From Strigamia acuminata (taxonomy: Eukaryota; Arthropoda; Chilopoda; Geophilomorpha; Linotaeniidae), in NCBI GenBank assembly GCA_949358305.1, contig OX442314.1, forward strand, positions 57,359,369-57,423,368: a stretch of 64,000 nt of DNA. Direction: 5' to 3'. The notes under the pieces were generated by a model, which was given only the letters and a program-made list of their open reading frames with translations, had not been told where the DNA came from and did no database searches. A program made the translations under genes and the position numbers. How positions within the stretch are numbered: position 1 is the stretch's first letter; each line of letters opens with the position of its first letter. Below, piece by piece: positions 21,621 to 31,800 of this stretch.

Positions 21621-22045
21621 GGCTCCCCGTACCCGATCTAAAGTTGTGGGAGTTTCCATTCTTGTACGACACAAGGGATAATCGATATAAGGACGTAGGC
21701 TTTACAGAAAATGTTAGACATTATGTATGATTCCTTTAAACAACTAATATTCTGGCCTGACAGGGAATCGCTAAAAACAACCACGCCTTCTTGTTTCCGG
21801 TCTGCTTTTGAAGACCAGGTGTCTGTAATAATCGATTTTTTATCATGGAGCTCTTATAGACACCATAACACTGTAAAATAATCCACAAGTCAAGAATGCA
21901 AAAATGATCCAAACACAGTGCCAACACAAAGAAAGTCACACCAAAAATATGGATTATCAAATATGATCGGCTAAGCATCTCAGGCATCTCGCATTTTCAA
22001 ATCACAGCAGATGCCCCATTCAGAAGGATTAAGGAAACCATGAGT

Positions 22046-22610
22046 GTGAAGACACACCTGTTTTGTAGTTTAAGTTTAGGCATGTTAAATTAAACGCAAT
22101 TTTACTTTCAATAAATTTTTGTGGGAATGATTGAGGGTATTATTCAATTGCAAGTGTACGTATCTTTCTGATCTTCCAGAAATTAAATAAGGTCCTTCTA
22201 GCATCATAAGTGTTAGAAAAAGCAAATTCGAATGTGTGCACCATTAAAAATATAGAATACCAAAAAGAAAAATGTATTTTTCTCAACATTTCTCAGAAAA
22301 ATAAGGATAACTCCGGGGTGAATTTGTATAACCTTTTCATAAGAAATAGTCAGCAAAAATAAAGTTCCGGCACAAATATTTAGAATCTTCAAAAAATGTA
22401 AATGCTACATTCAAGTAGGAATGCAGGCTTACAATACGGTCATGTAAATGCCACATTCCTTCTTGAATGTGGGCTTACAATACAATTAGAAGATTTGGCA
22501 GAGATTTTCAAATCACCAGAGCTCTCTTCTGGTTTCACTGAGACAAGTCATGTGCTCAGTTTATCCAGGGGTGACCACGTGGAGGTAGAGAGTTGGATTT
22601 TACACCCCCG
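22046..22610 (+). repeat. Dispersed hairpin repeat, copy 3 (most complete)
   Basis: It contains the AT-rich left body shared with 1603-2050 and 54736-54900, two facing-arm hairpin units (for example GTAAATGCCACATTC, CTTCTT, GAATGTGGGCTTAC at about 22444-22477) and the closing CTCTCTTCTGG and GGGGTGACCACGTGGAGG blocks. The sequence just right of it, to about 22990, matches 55020-55160. Confidence 0.75.
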
Positions 22611-23828
22611 CAAACAAATCTATTCATGGCTTTGAATAGTTATATGCTGGGTTTTTGGATGGAATGTAAAGTGTCAGCACCAAATCACATCCTCCTCACG
22701 AGACTTAACGTAAAAACCAGAATTTCCTTTTCCGAGAAGAAAACTGCACAAAATACTATACATACCAATTCGTACAAACGGAATTGAGTTTCTCTGTTCG
22801 GTGTGGTTGGCGTAAATTAAAAGATCAATTTTCCGGTTCATGTCGTACAAAAGACTGAAAATAAATGCGGAAATTAATCAAAAAGCTGCAGATTTGTCAA
22901 ACAGATGCTGAGCCATAAAGACATAAAAAATTATAATAAATACCATACATTTCGCGCCAAAGTCGGCTGGCTGTAATAGACACGTAAATATAAATAAATA
23001 AATGCATAAATAACCATGAAATGTTAATTATTAAGTGAAGGTTTCGGCAGATGTGTGTTCGATCAAAGGATGAAAACTTACCTCGTTCTGTTGGACCAAA
23101 AGATTACGCTGTTTGTTTTTAACGAGAAAAAAACCCACTGAAATTGGATAAACGATCGATAGGAAAGACAAATTCAAAGAAATATTCAGGATACACCGAC
23201 GTGACGACAAATAAAACCATCTGCTTCGACTTGGCGTGGATCAACGTGGCTGCTTTAGGCCTTACGTGACATAAATCGTGGGCGCTGTTCTCGACAGAAC
23301 AAATCTTTAAGCTTAACAACTTACGGTAGCCCAGAGGGATAATTCCTACAGTTGCCGCCAGATTTGCAGCGATCAAATATTAAGAAGGCATTATATGAAA
23401 TAAACGTTTTTATTGCTAATATTCGATAATAAAAATAATTTTAAGTACGAAACTTACTAACTTTTGCATAAATTAATTTTTTGATATATTCATGCAATGT
23501 AAGCAATTATATTAAAAGTCATTATGCATGCTTTCTTATTGGTTCTATGGATATTATGGACAATAATAGGTTTAGAAAATTAGGAGAATAGTGTGGCCTA
23601 GGTTGACAGTACTTGATTCAGGTTGTTGCTCGCCCCATCTAGTGTTCATAGATTTATTATCAAATATGCAAAAATTGCTGTTGTAATGAAATTAATCAAT
23701 TATTTGCTGCTATGACTCAGTTAGGCAGGGAAGCCACCACGCGCGATATAGATGATGATTTTTCAAAGACTATTTGCCTTTTCTAGCACGCAGGGTTTGG
23801 GCCATTGTTCGCGTCAGTGACGAAAGGT
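22611..23828. other. Spacer left of the foldback element
   Basis: The part 22860-22990 is shared with 55020-55160 (CATACATTTCG and GTAATA(A/G)ACAC blocks). A minus-strand frame at 23119-23376 lacks an ATG and a recognisable domain. Nothing else is supported. Confidence 0.4.
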
Positions 23829-23837
23829 GTAGATGAC
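23829..23837. repeat. Target-site duplication of foldback element, left
   Basis: GTAGATGAC, identical to 49137-49145. A 9-bp duplication is the length made by Mutator-like transposases and by Drosophila FB elements. Confidence 0.88.
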
Positions 23838-24177
23838 GGCACGTGGTAAAAGGATGAACGGCCGAACGGCCGAACAGGCCGAACGGCCCGTTATAGCGAA
23901 AACACGGTACCGCGCAAGTATGGTGCGCCGATACCGGGTCGTTCGGCCCACATTCACGCCGTGTTCGGCCACCCGTCTGCCGTTTGTGAACGTCGGCCGA
24001 ACGTCGGACAAATTTACCAATTTTTTTTTTTCTGGCCGAACGACGAACGCCGATACTGGGTCGTTTGGCCTACACGTACGCCGCGTTCGGCCACCCATCT
24101 GCTGTGTTCGGCCCATGCTTAGTCGTGTTCGGCCACCCATCTGCTGTGTTCGACCCACGCTTACGTTCGGCCACCCA
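23838..24177 (+). mobile_element. Foldback (FB-like) transposon, left arm
   Basis: It starts GGCACGTGGTAAAAGG and its first ~130 bp are the reverse complement of 49136 leftward, apart from a 16-bp duplication (GCCGAACGGCC-type) near 23860. The inner part is made of degenerate CGGCC(C)ACCCATCTGC(T/C)GTGTT units, the complement of the units in the right arm, with a T-rich insert near 24030. No transposase is encoded. The tandem Ty3 element inserted at its inner end. FB elements of this type are moved by Mutator-like transposases supplied elsewhere. Confidence 0.85.
24174..24177. repeat. Target-site duplication of Ty3 array, left (CCCA)
   Basis: CCCA precedes TGTGAC of the first LTR and recurs at 48856-48859 after GTCACA of the third. 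The two inner LTR borders lack it, so only the outer LTRs mark the original insertion. Confidence 0.8.
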
Positions 24178-24535
24178 TGTGACAAATTAGTCATAGATGG
24201 CGCCACTAGTACTAGCGGCAAATTCAACCTCGAACTTACTATTCGCCGCAGAAATAGTTCACAGACATATTATTATGTTTGTTACGATTAAATCTAATCT
24301 AAATCGATGATATAAAGTTATATTATCAATATTCAATAAGATAAAGCAGGTATTCTTGCTTTATCACGGGTACGCGACATGAAACCCATTTTTAGAATGC
24401 ATTTCCGTTCTGTGTATCCATTTCCTGTCCCCGGTATCCAGTTCCGGTTTATACTAAAAGATTAGCATAATCCCAATTTGCATCTCCGTATCCACTTCCT
24501 GCGATACGAGATTGGTGGAATTTAATCCCACCAAG

Positions 24536-24542
24536 TATAAAA
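24536..24542 (+). promoter_or_regulatory. TATA box of LTR 1
   Basis: TATAAAA in the setting CCAAGTATAAAACTCC. It is conserved at 36054-36060 and 47565-47571 in the other LTRs. Transcription is expected to start about 25-30 bases downstream. Confidence 0.65.
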
Positions 24543-25708
24543 CTCCCTGACAACAGGAAGTTAAGTTAGTTCTTGATTTCTGGTTATTTGGTATGTTCCG
24601 CATGTCAAATAACTGTTTCTTACTCAGGGCATGGGCCTACCGGTCCATGCATAGCATGGCTCTGCTGAGCCATGCAACCCCCGTCAACTGAAGGCGAAGT
24701 TCGGACTGTTAATGTTTCCGTCAAACGGTCTTGCCGAGGAGAAAGCCTCCCGCATAAGTATCCTCGTGGTCGGACAATAGAATCACGTGTGATACCAAAG
24801 TATTTAGTAACCGTCAGTAGCACTGTTACTGCAAGAGATTGACTCCATCACCTGATGGTGCCAAAGCAGTCTGCATGCAAAACATGCAGTTACCGCCAGT
24901 AGCACTATGTGTTTGGGAAAGTTATATCTCTTCGGTGATGGTGCCAAAGCAGTCTACTTATGAGTAGTATCTCGGGTGATTAATTCTGTTGTGCAGAACT
25001 GCGGGCTATATCCCCCTGAATACCAGTGCCGTCTCTCACCGCACTGTTATTTAGGGCACGCGCGATACTGTTCTGCTCAGCAAGGCGAACTTTGACGGCA
25101 ATTGTGTGTTGCGATGTTTAACCTTTATTATGTTTTGTAGTTGATAATAAACCTTAATTGTTTAAACTTGGCAACAAGCTAACAACCGAAATAAGTCACG
25201 AGACTTATTTCACTGTATGACGAATCAAATTCGTAACAATAAATTGAATACAATTTATTGAGTTAATTTATTAAACTCACAACATCGCGAATTAAATATA
25301 ATTCGCAAGCGGAACCTTGGCGAATAAATGACTTCATTTATTCATTACCAAATTCCAACTTCAGTTGTGGCGGTGCACATGAGTCAACCGCACCTCTCGG
25401 ATCGAACCAACAGCATTACACGGACCATTACACCATACGAACCCGGAACGCGAACGAAGCAGTTCCATGATTACGGAGCACCGACGGAAGCCGCGAGGAC
25501 ACAGCCAGCCCGGCTATCTGATGACATCTATACTCGGTCGAGCGGGCGTTTTGCCGTTCCCGAACCCAGGATCACCATTAACCGTAATCATATTATTTTA
25601 GGGCTGTTTTACAGCCAAGTTCATGTATAGTTTAACTTGTATTTAACTTGCCAAATGTCGGCATTAGAAATTGTATAACTTTTAGATTTGATTCTATTGT
25701 TTGACAAC

Positions 25709-25714
25709 AATAAA
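25709..25714 (+). promoter_or_regulatory. Polyadenylation signal in LTR 1
   Basis: AATAAA followed about 12 bases later by a GT/T-rich stretch (GTGTTTTGAG...TTGTTGTCTTT), the usual make-up of an R/U5 border. It is conserved in the other two LTRs. Confidence 0.6.
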
Positions 25715-25828
25715 TGTAGTGTTTTGAGAAACTTGTTGTCTTTATTTTATCTCGTATTAATCACTTATTCACGCGACTTATACCCGGTACTATCATGCGA
25801 TAGGAGTTGTGGTCGTCACCGTCACACG

Positions 25829-25846
25829 TGGAGGTCCCACCGAGAT
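25829..25846 (+). other. Primer binding site, unit A1 (tRNA-Gln)
   Basis: TGGAGGTCCCACCGAGAT lies two bases after the LTR end. Its complement reads ATCTCGGTGGGACCTCCA, which is CCA plus the discriminator U, acceptor and T-arm of metazoan tRNA-Gln. This primes minus-strand cDNA synthesis. Confidence 0.85.
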
Positions 25847-26690
25847 AGGTTGCAAAGTTTAAATTTACCGAATTTAATAGAAAGTGAAAATTGAGATAAA
25901 TAAAGATTATAACATTTTGAAACGAATTATATATTTCTACTTTTGCGAAGTAGGAAAATGTCTTTACTAACGTTGGAATTCGTAAGAAATCTAACATTAA
26001 AGGGAATGTTATGTTGTGTTGTAAAACACTCGAAAGTTGAAGGAATTTATTTTCTAAATTTTCACGGAAGATCTGGTAAAAAGTTTCTAAGTTAGTTGAA
26101 TATTTTCGAAAGAAATATCCAATCAATGATGAGATTGACCAGACCAAAGTGCGGACGTGGTAGAAAACTACTGTAAGTAAAGGATTAGTCGCCATTTTAT
26201 CATTGGATAAAATGACTATCCACCAATAAAATATCGAGGGATTAAAGGATTATCGATCCTCGATACCACGCGGATCAAGACTGCAGAGGACCATTCGTAT
26301 CCAGACCAGACCCGCGTACACGTGTTCCAGTAGCCATCTTGACCACGCCGTCCCGTTTAGTCCCGATTCGAAATTTCCACGCCGTAGGCCAGCAAAGTTA
26401 AGTGTATTCCATTTACTATTCTAATAATAGTTTAAAGCGTATTTCTTTCCAAACGCTAGTTTACCTGTAGAAGATTTCGTTTGATTTTATTCTAGTTGGG
26501 TAATAGTTTAACGCGTATTAAACCACGCGAAGTTTAATTTCCTTTTGTTTAAAGTTTGTCGATAGTTTAACACGTTTAACCACCACGTGGAGTTTAAGAT
26601 TAACCTTATCGAAGTGTATTGTTATTTTGAAGTGTACTTTTATAAAGTGTGTTATCGTTCTTTAGTAATAAAGAATTTAAAACTTTTATT
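25847..26690 (+). other. 5' leader of unit A1
   Basis: Untranslated leader of 844 bp. It contains a GTAAGT splice donor (26173-26178), a 9-bp hairpin CATTTTATC/GATAAAATG with ATTG loop (26193-26214), a facing TATCGAGG...TCCTCGATA pair just after it, and three imperfect repeats of ATAGTTTAA...CGT near 26424, 26507 and 26570. The hairpins sit downstream of the donor and so would mark unspliced RNA only, a common place for packaging signals. Confidence 0.55.
26173..26178 (+). promoter_or_regulatory. Predicted 5' splice site, unit A1
   Basis: ACT|GTAAGT lies in the leader after the primer site and before gag. Together with the acceptor at 33720 it would place ORF3 as first cistron of a subgenomic RNA. 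The same site is at 37696-37701 in unit A2. Confidence 0.55.
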
Positions 26691-28802
26691 ATGTCTGACG
26701 AAAACATTCATATGAATGAACGAGAAGTCGAGGAGGAAAACTTGGAAAATAGTTACGTCCGACTCAAAGACCAAACGGATTTAATTCCGGACGATTTGAC
26801 AGAGTACTGTCAACTCTATAATCTAAATCGGGCTGATTTCAAAACAATAACCGAAGCGGTTAATCATGTACGCGTACTTGAGAAAAGAAATCAGAGAATT
26901 AGACCCGATGAAGATGAAGATTCGGAGAACGAAAGTCGGCATTCGCGGACTTCACACCGAACCCCACGAAAAACGATTCCCACGAATCGTAAGCTGGACT
27001 TTCCCTCTCCTAAAAAAAGGTTGGGATATCAAGCCCGGATAGTGTCGACTCCACAGCTAAACGATAGAATGGTACGCGAACCATCGTATAGCCGATCTCG
27101 TAGTCAACAAAGTTCTGGACAAAGAACACCCAGTTCTAATAGTCCTTTAAATCTAGCCAAACCAAGGTCTAGATCGACTAGTGTTAATCGAACGATTAAC
27201 AATAGTAATTCGGATTTTATCCCCCAAAATTCAGGGAATAGACAAAATGTCTCCCAAAAATCGGGACATAGACAGCATGTTACTCCAACACCTGGAAATA
27301 GACATTATGTCCCCCCAACACCGGGGAAAAGACAGTTTGTCCCCCCAACGCAGTCAAAAAGAGTGTCAAATCGAACTCCAAGGAGATCCGATCCGACCTC
27401 ACCGTCCCCCGTTATTCAAAATTTACCGGCGGGAAGGACTCGTTCAAATCATACACCCCCAGAACGTGTACAAAATAAAAATAGTATTCCACATGGACAA
27501 CATGTACCATCTGGCAATCATACACAGCATGAGAATTATGTTTCTCCAAGGAAAGAAATCCCCCAGGACAATCAGGCCCCTAAGGGAAATCTGCCCAATT
27601 TTGAACAAAATTCTGGTTCGGCATCCTCAGCTGGTAGTTCATCTCAAGCGAGATTTTCTACCGACGACTTGGGAACCATCCTTACCCATGTGAGAAATAT
27701 TCAAACTGATTGTGCACATCAAGTACAACAATTTATGCAGAATAATGCACAGCAAAATAATAATGCAAACAATTCGAATAAAACCTTTTTCAAAGGTCAG
27801 GATATGCCTGTTTTCGACGGAAAACAGAAGGACGTGGCTAAGTTTTTAGCTACAGCCAAAACAGTCGCTGTCGCTAAAGGTTTAACTCTGGATGAGATGG
27901 TAAAACGCGGAATACCAACTTATTTATCTGGTATAGCCCACGAATGGCATACCGATAACATCGACAAATTTGTTGACTGGAAAACTTTCGAAAAGTTGTT
28001 TTTGGCGGAGTTTGACATGATCCCCGTCACTCGAGCCCGAAAGCTTCGAAATTTAATCCAGGGCCCAGAAGAGCCACTCTATACATTTCTTTTGAGATTT
28101 AAACAAGCTCAAGGATCTTATTCAAAAAGAGATGAAGCTCCCACTCTTCTCGAGAATTTGAACTTGGTTAGTTATAACCGAATAATCGATAGAGGTCTCT
28201 ATGAAGAATCATTTAATGACATATTTCAATTCGTCCGCCAGAATAGGGCTCTTTTCGAAGCCCAAAATGCTAGTGTGGACGCTATTGCCAATAAAGAGGA
28301 CGAAACTGTCCCGTCAAATACTCAAAAAGGTAAAGACACAAGGAGTTCGCGCCCACTCATACGATCTACTCAGACGTTGAACGCCGAACCAGAAGTTGTA
28401 CCTATGGAATCTAACGAGACAGACAATCTTGAAAATGATGTTGGATTCAACAACATGGTATGTGCCTTATCGGAGAAAGCAACTGGAAAATGTTTCCATT
28501 GCAATCAACCAGGACACTTTAAGAGGGAATGTCCTTTGTTACAAAAAAGGAAATTTGTTCAGGACAAACCCCAAGGTACTGGTAATAATACCAATACCAA
28601 TCCCGCCTCTGATCTTTTTAAACGACAGAGACAAAATTGGGTGACCGCTGAATCTTTGGACCAAAAACTTGAAGACTTCAAAACTACTATGCAAACTAGT
28701 ATGACAAAATCCATGTCGGACTTGTTCACTAAATTTTTGGATCCAAAAAATGCAACCACTCCACCTTTGGCGATTGAAGGTCCACCGGCCCCAAAAAACT
28801 AA
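26691..28802 (+). CDS. gag: Gag polyprotein, unit A1
   Basis: This is the structural protein that forms the particle around element RNA. I start at the ATG at 26691 (MSDEN), because the in-frame codons before it contain no other ATG. The product is 703 residues. The N-terminal half is charged and probably disordered, with a run of 10-residue repeats (about residues 182-225: SGNRQNVSQK, SGHRQHVTPT, PGNRHYVPPT, PGKRQFVPPT). A Retrotrans_gag-like helical domain spans about residues 360-540. A CCHC zinc knuckle CFHCNQPGHFKREC starts at residue 601. The stop TAA at 28800-28802 overlaps the -1 frameshift site. Compared with unit A2 there is Pro where A2 has Ala (near residue 178) and Ser where A2 has Pro (near residue 284). 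Confidence 0.93.
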   Translation: MSDENIHMNEREVEEENLENSYVRLKDQTDLIPDDLTEYCQLYNLNRADFKTITEAVNHVRVLEKRNQRIRPDEDEDSENESRHSRTSHRTPRKTIPTNRKLDFPSPKKRLGYQARIVSTPQLNDRMVREPSYSRSRSQQSSGQRTPSSNSPLNLAKPRSRSTSVNRTINNSNSDFIPQNSGNRQNVSQKSGHRQHVTPTPGNRHYVPPTPGKRQFVPPTQSKRVSNRTPRRSDPTSPSPVIQNLPAGRTRSNHTPPERVQNKNSIPHGQHVPSGNHTQHENYVSPRKEIPQDNQAPKGNLPNFEQNSGSASSAGSSSQARFSTDDLGTILTHVRNIQTDCAHQVQQFMQNNAQQNNNANNSNKTFFKGQDMPVFDGKQKDVAKFLATAKTVAVAKGLTLDEMVKRGIPTYLSGIAHEWHTDNIDKFVDWKTFEKLFLAEFDMIPVTRARKLRNLIQGPEEPLYTFLLRFKQAQGSYSKRDEAPTLLENLNLVSYNRIIDRGLYEESFNDIFQFVRQNRALFEAQNASVDAIANKEDETVPSNTQKGKDTRSSRPLIRSTQTLNAEPEVVPMESNETDNLENDVGFNNMVCALSEKATGKCFHCNQPGHFKRECPLLQKRKFVQDKPQGTGNNTNTNPASDLFKRQRQNWVTAESLDQKLEDFKTTMQTSMTKSMSDLFTKFLDPKNATTPPLAIEGPPAPKN

Positions 28803-28827
28803 TAGAGGGGGTTGCCAAAAACCCCCT
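28793..28827 (+). promoter_or_regulatory. Programmed -1 ribosomal frameshift signal, unit A1
   Basis: The slippery heptamer A AAA AAC (28793-28799) is in the gag frame and directly precedes the gag stop TAA. After a 6-base spacer a perfect 8-bp GC-rich hairpin follows: AGGGGGTT (28806-28813), loop GCCAAA, AACCCCCT (28820-28827). Slipping back one base places ribosomes in the pol frame, which is open from 28799 onward. Heptamer, spacer and stem are all canonical for retroelement gag-pol shifts. Confidence 0.92.
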
Positions 28828-31800
28828 AAAAAACCAGAGTAGTACATTATCCTCAGAAATAGAAAATGTTTTAAACGAAACTCTGAATAAATTAGTAATT
28901 CAAGATGAGGAAATTAAACGTCCTAATCGTAAAACTAGGAAAAGGAATCCAAAGTATGTATTTAAGGAACCTTATCCCAACACTCCTTTCTCGATGGAAG
29001 AGACTGAAAATCCATTTACATCATTCGATGACGATCTCTTTCCTGCGGATAAGGGGGACGAATCTTGGCGAGAGTCCTTGAATGCAATAATCGAAGACGC
29101 TATAAATCCTCCTGTTCGAGAGGAAACCACTAGTTCTAGTGGAGGAGTATGCGAAAGTTTGGAGGCAATGATGGAAAATTTAGATATCTCCTCGAAATTA
29201 TCTAGACATCATAGACTTCGTAAATATGTCAAAGAACATCAGCTCAAGAGAGCTGAAGTAGTTGAACGCATCAAACGTTTGGGAAACAGTATCGACGACC
29301 CCCGAATGAAAGTAACAATAGGTGGACTCACCTACAATGCTTTAATGGATTCAGGAGCCACCCAATGTTTTATTGGATTACAATTACTTGATAGTACTTG
29401 TGCTTCCCCTGACTTCATTCAAGATTGTCCACGAAATATGAAAGTGTGTGCCGTCGGTATAACTCATATCCCTCTAGGACAAATAACCCTTTGTGTTCAA
29501 TGGGCAGATGGAGTAGAATTCACTCCAATGAATTTCATCATTTTAGACCGAAATGTGTGTGGCCTAATTTTAGGGCACAATTTTATGCGTCGTACAACAA
29601 TTAATTTAAATCCAGCACGAGCTGTATTTGACTGTGACAACAAACCTGGTTGGACTGCGCCTTACGTAGATAATGAATTTAATGACAGTCTAGCGAGGTT
29701 ACGCACACTAAAAGACGACGGAACAGTCACTCATACACCCGACAATTGGGAAGAATTGTTGGTGAAAGATTGTGATTGCTCCAACGAAGAAAAGGCCAAA
29801 TTACTAGAAGTAATTTCCGGAATCAAACACGTCTTTCGGGACAAAGTTGGTTGTACGAACCTTGCTAAACATAAAATTACGTTTAAAAAGGACGCGAAAT
29901 GGAAAAAACAACCGTTTCGCATGTACAATCCAGCTAAAATTGCGATTATGACCAAACTAGTTGAAGAGCTAGAAGCAGAGAATCTCATTGAGAAATCTAC
30001 GGGACCTTACATAAGTCATCCCGTAATAGTTGCCAAACCAAATGGCACATATAGGTTATGTATTGATTACCGATGGCTAAATGCGATCACCGAAATCAAT
30101 GCAATCCAAATGCCCAGTATTGATTTGCTCATGCACAATACTAACCAGGCAAAATACTTCACCTCACTTGACCTTACAAAAGGATATTATCAAGTAGAGA
30201 TGGAAGACGAAGATAAGCAGAAAACTGCTTTCTATACTCCGAAAGGCAACTATCAATTTGTACGTATGCCATTTGGGTTATGTAACGCGCCTTGTACATT
30301 TCAAGCCCTAATGGAACAAGTTATGGGTGACGCGTTATATAAACATGCATTAGTCTATTTAGACGATGTAATTATCTTTTCTCAGACTTGGGACCAACAT
30401 CTCGGTCACATTAAAGATGTCTTAGAACGACTAGACAAAGCAAACTTGTCCGTAAATAAAGAAAAGTCTAAGTTCGGCAGAACTACATTAAAATTTCTGG
30501 GACACCTAATCACCCCAAATGGATTGGCCCCAGATCCAGATAAAATCGCGTCAGTGCGAAAATTTCCAACCCCAAAAACATCGAAAGATGTTCAGAGGTT
30601 TCACGGATTGGCAAATTTCTTTAGGAAGTTTATTCCTAACCACGGTGAAATTGCTACTCCACTGACTAGCATAATGCATGAGAAAGCGACTTTTGTCTGG
30701 GGACAAGAGCAAATGGACGCTTTCGAAAGGATTAAAGACATCTTATGCGACGAAACTCAAGTTTTGTTAATGCCTAACATGCTCGAACCCTTTGTGATTC
30801 TAACAGACGCTTCACATTCAGGATTAGGAGCGGTGTTATGCCAAGATGTGGACTTTCTTGACAAAAACAAGGACAAATGGATTAAAACTCCAAGACCCGT
30901 AGCTTACGCTAGTCGCGTACTTCGAGGAGCTGAGCAACGTTACACTACTCCCGAACTAGAGTGTTTAGCTGTAGTATGGGCTGTAGAACGTTTCCGCCCC
31001 TACATAGAGTACACATCTTTCACCCTGGAGTCAGATGCAGAAGCCTTAAAATGGCTAATGGGAACGCCAGAACCTTCTGGTCGTTTTGGCCGATGGGCAA
31101 TTAAACTGCAATGCGGCGCCTTTAAAATTAAGTATCGTTGTGGTACTCAAAATCAAGTCGCAGACGCATTTTCAAGAGCTCCTTTGAGCATTGAAGACAT
31201 TCCGAAGGATGATTATATCGAACCCACGGAAATAACTCAATTCTGGCCCGAGTGGGACGGAAATAAAGAAGTTACTCGTAGAGAAGAACCAAAACCCTGT
31301 CAGTTCTTAACAAACGTGTCAATAAAGTTTGATTATTCCAAAAAATTAGATAATTCTTTGGAAAAGGGGGAGAAAGGTCATGTAGAACCAGAAACTTTAT
31401 TTAGTGCTTTAACCGAAGTACTAAGTATAGTTCCTCCTACCAGAGCGGAAATCATCGAAGCTCAGCTCAAAGATTACGAATGTAGAAAAATAATAACTCA
31501 TCTAAAATTAGATGAAGTTGAGCAAAAGAAAAATAAGAAAACCAAGCGATGGATGAAAGACATCAAAGGCTACCAACTAGATTTCAAAGAAAATCATGAT
31601 AATGAAGATGAGAATAGTAATGATTCTGAAATGTTAATCTTCTTCAAACCAACATTTGAAGAAGAATTAAATGATTCCGGCAACGGATTTAAAGCGGTGA
31701 TTCCACCTTCGTTAGTACGACGAGTATTGTTCGCATGCCACGGACATCCGTTAAGTGGACACGCAGGGATGAGTAAAACGCTCGAACGAGCGAAACTCAT

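Larger units (their letters stand above)
24178..25826 (+). repeat. LTR 1 of the Ty3 array (1649 bp)
   Basis: It begins TGTGAC and ends GTCACA, a perfect 6-bp terminal inverted repeat. TATAAAA at 24536-24542 and AATAAA at 25709-25714 predict a long R region of about 1.15 kb. The segment 24840-25000 holds two copies of a GGTGATGGTGCCAAAGCAGTC-like block. It differs from LTR 2 and LTR 3 by a few substitutions (for example AAATCTAATC where the others have AAATGTAATC). Confidence 0.93.

Noticed and set aside
24620-25630. Open frames inside the LTRs (repeated three times)
   Set aside because: They lie in the transcribed R region, are not preserved in the old LTR relics, and have no recognisable domains.
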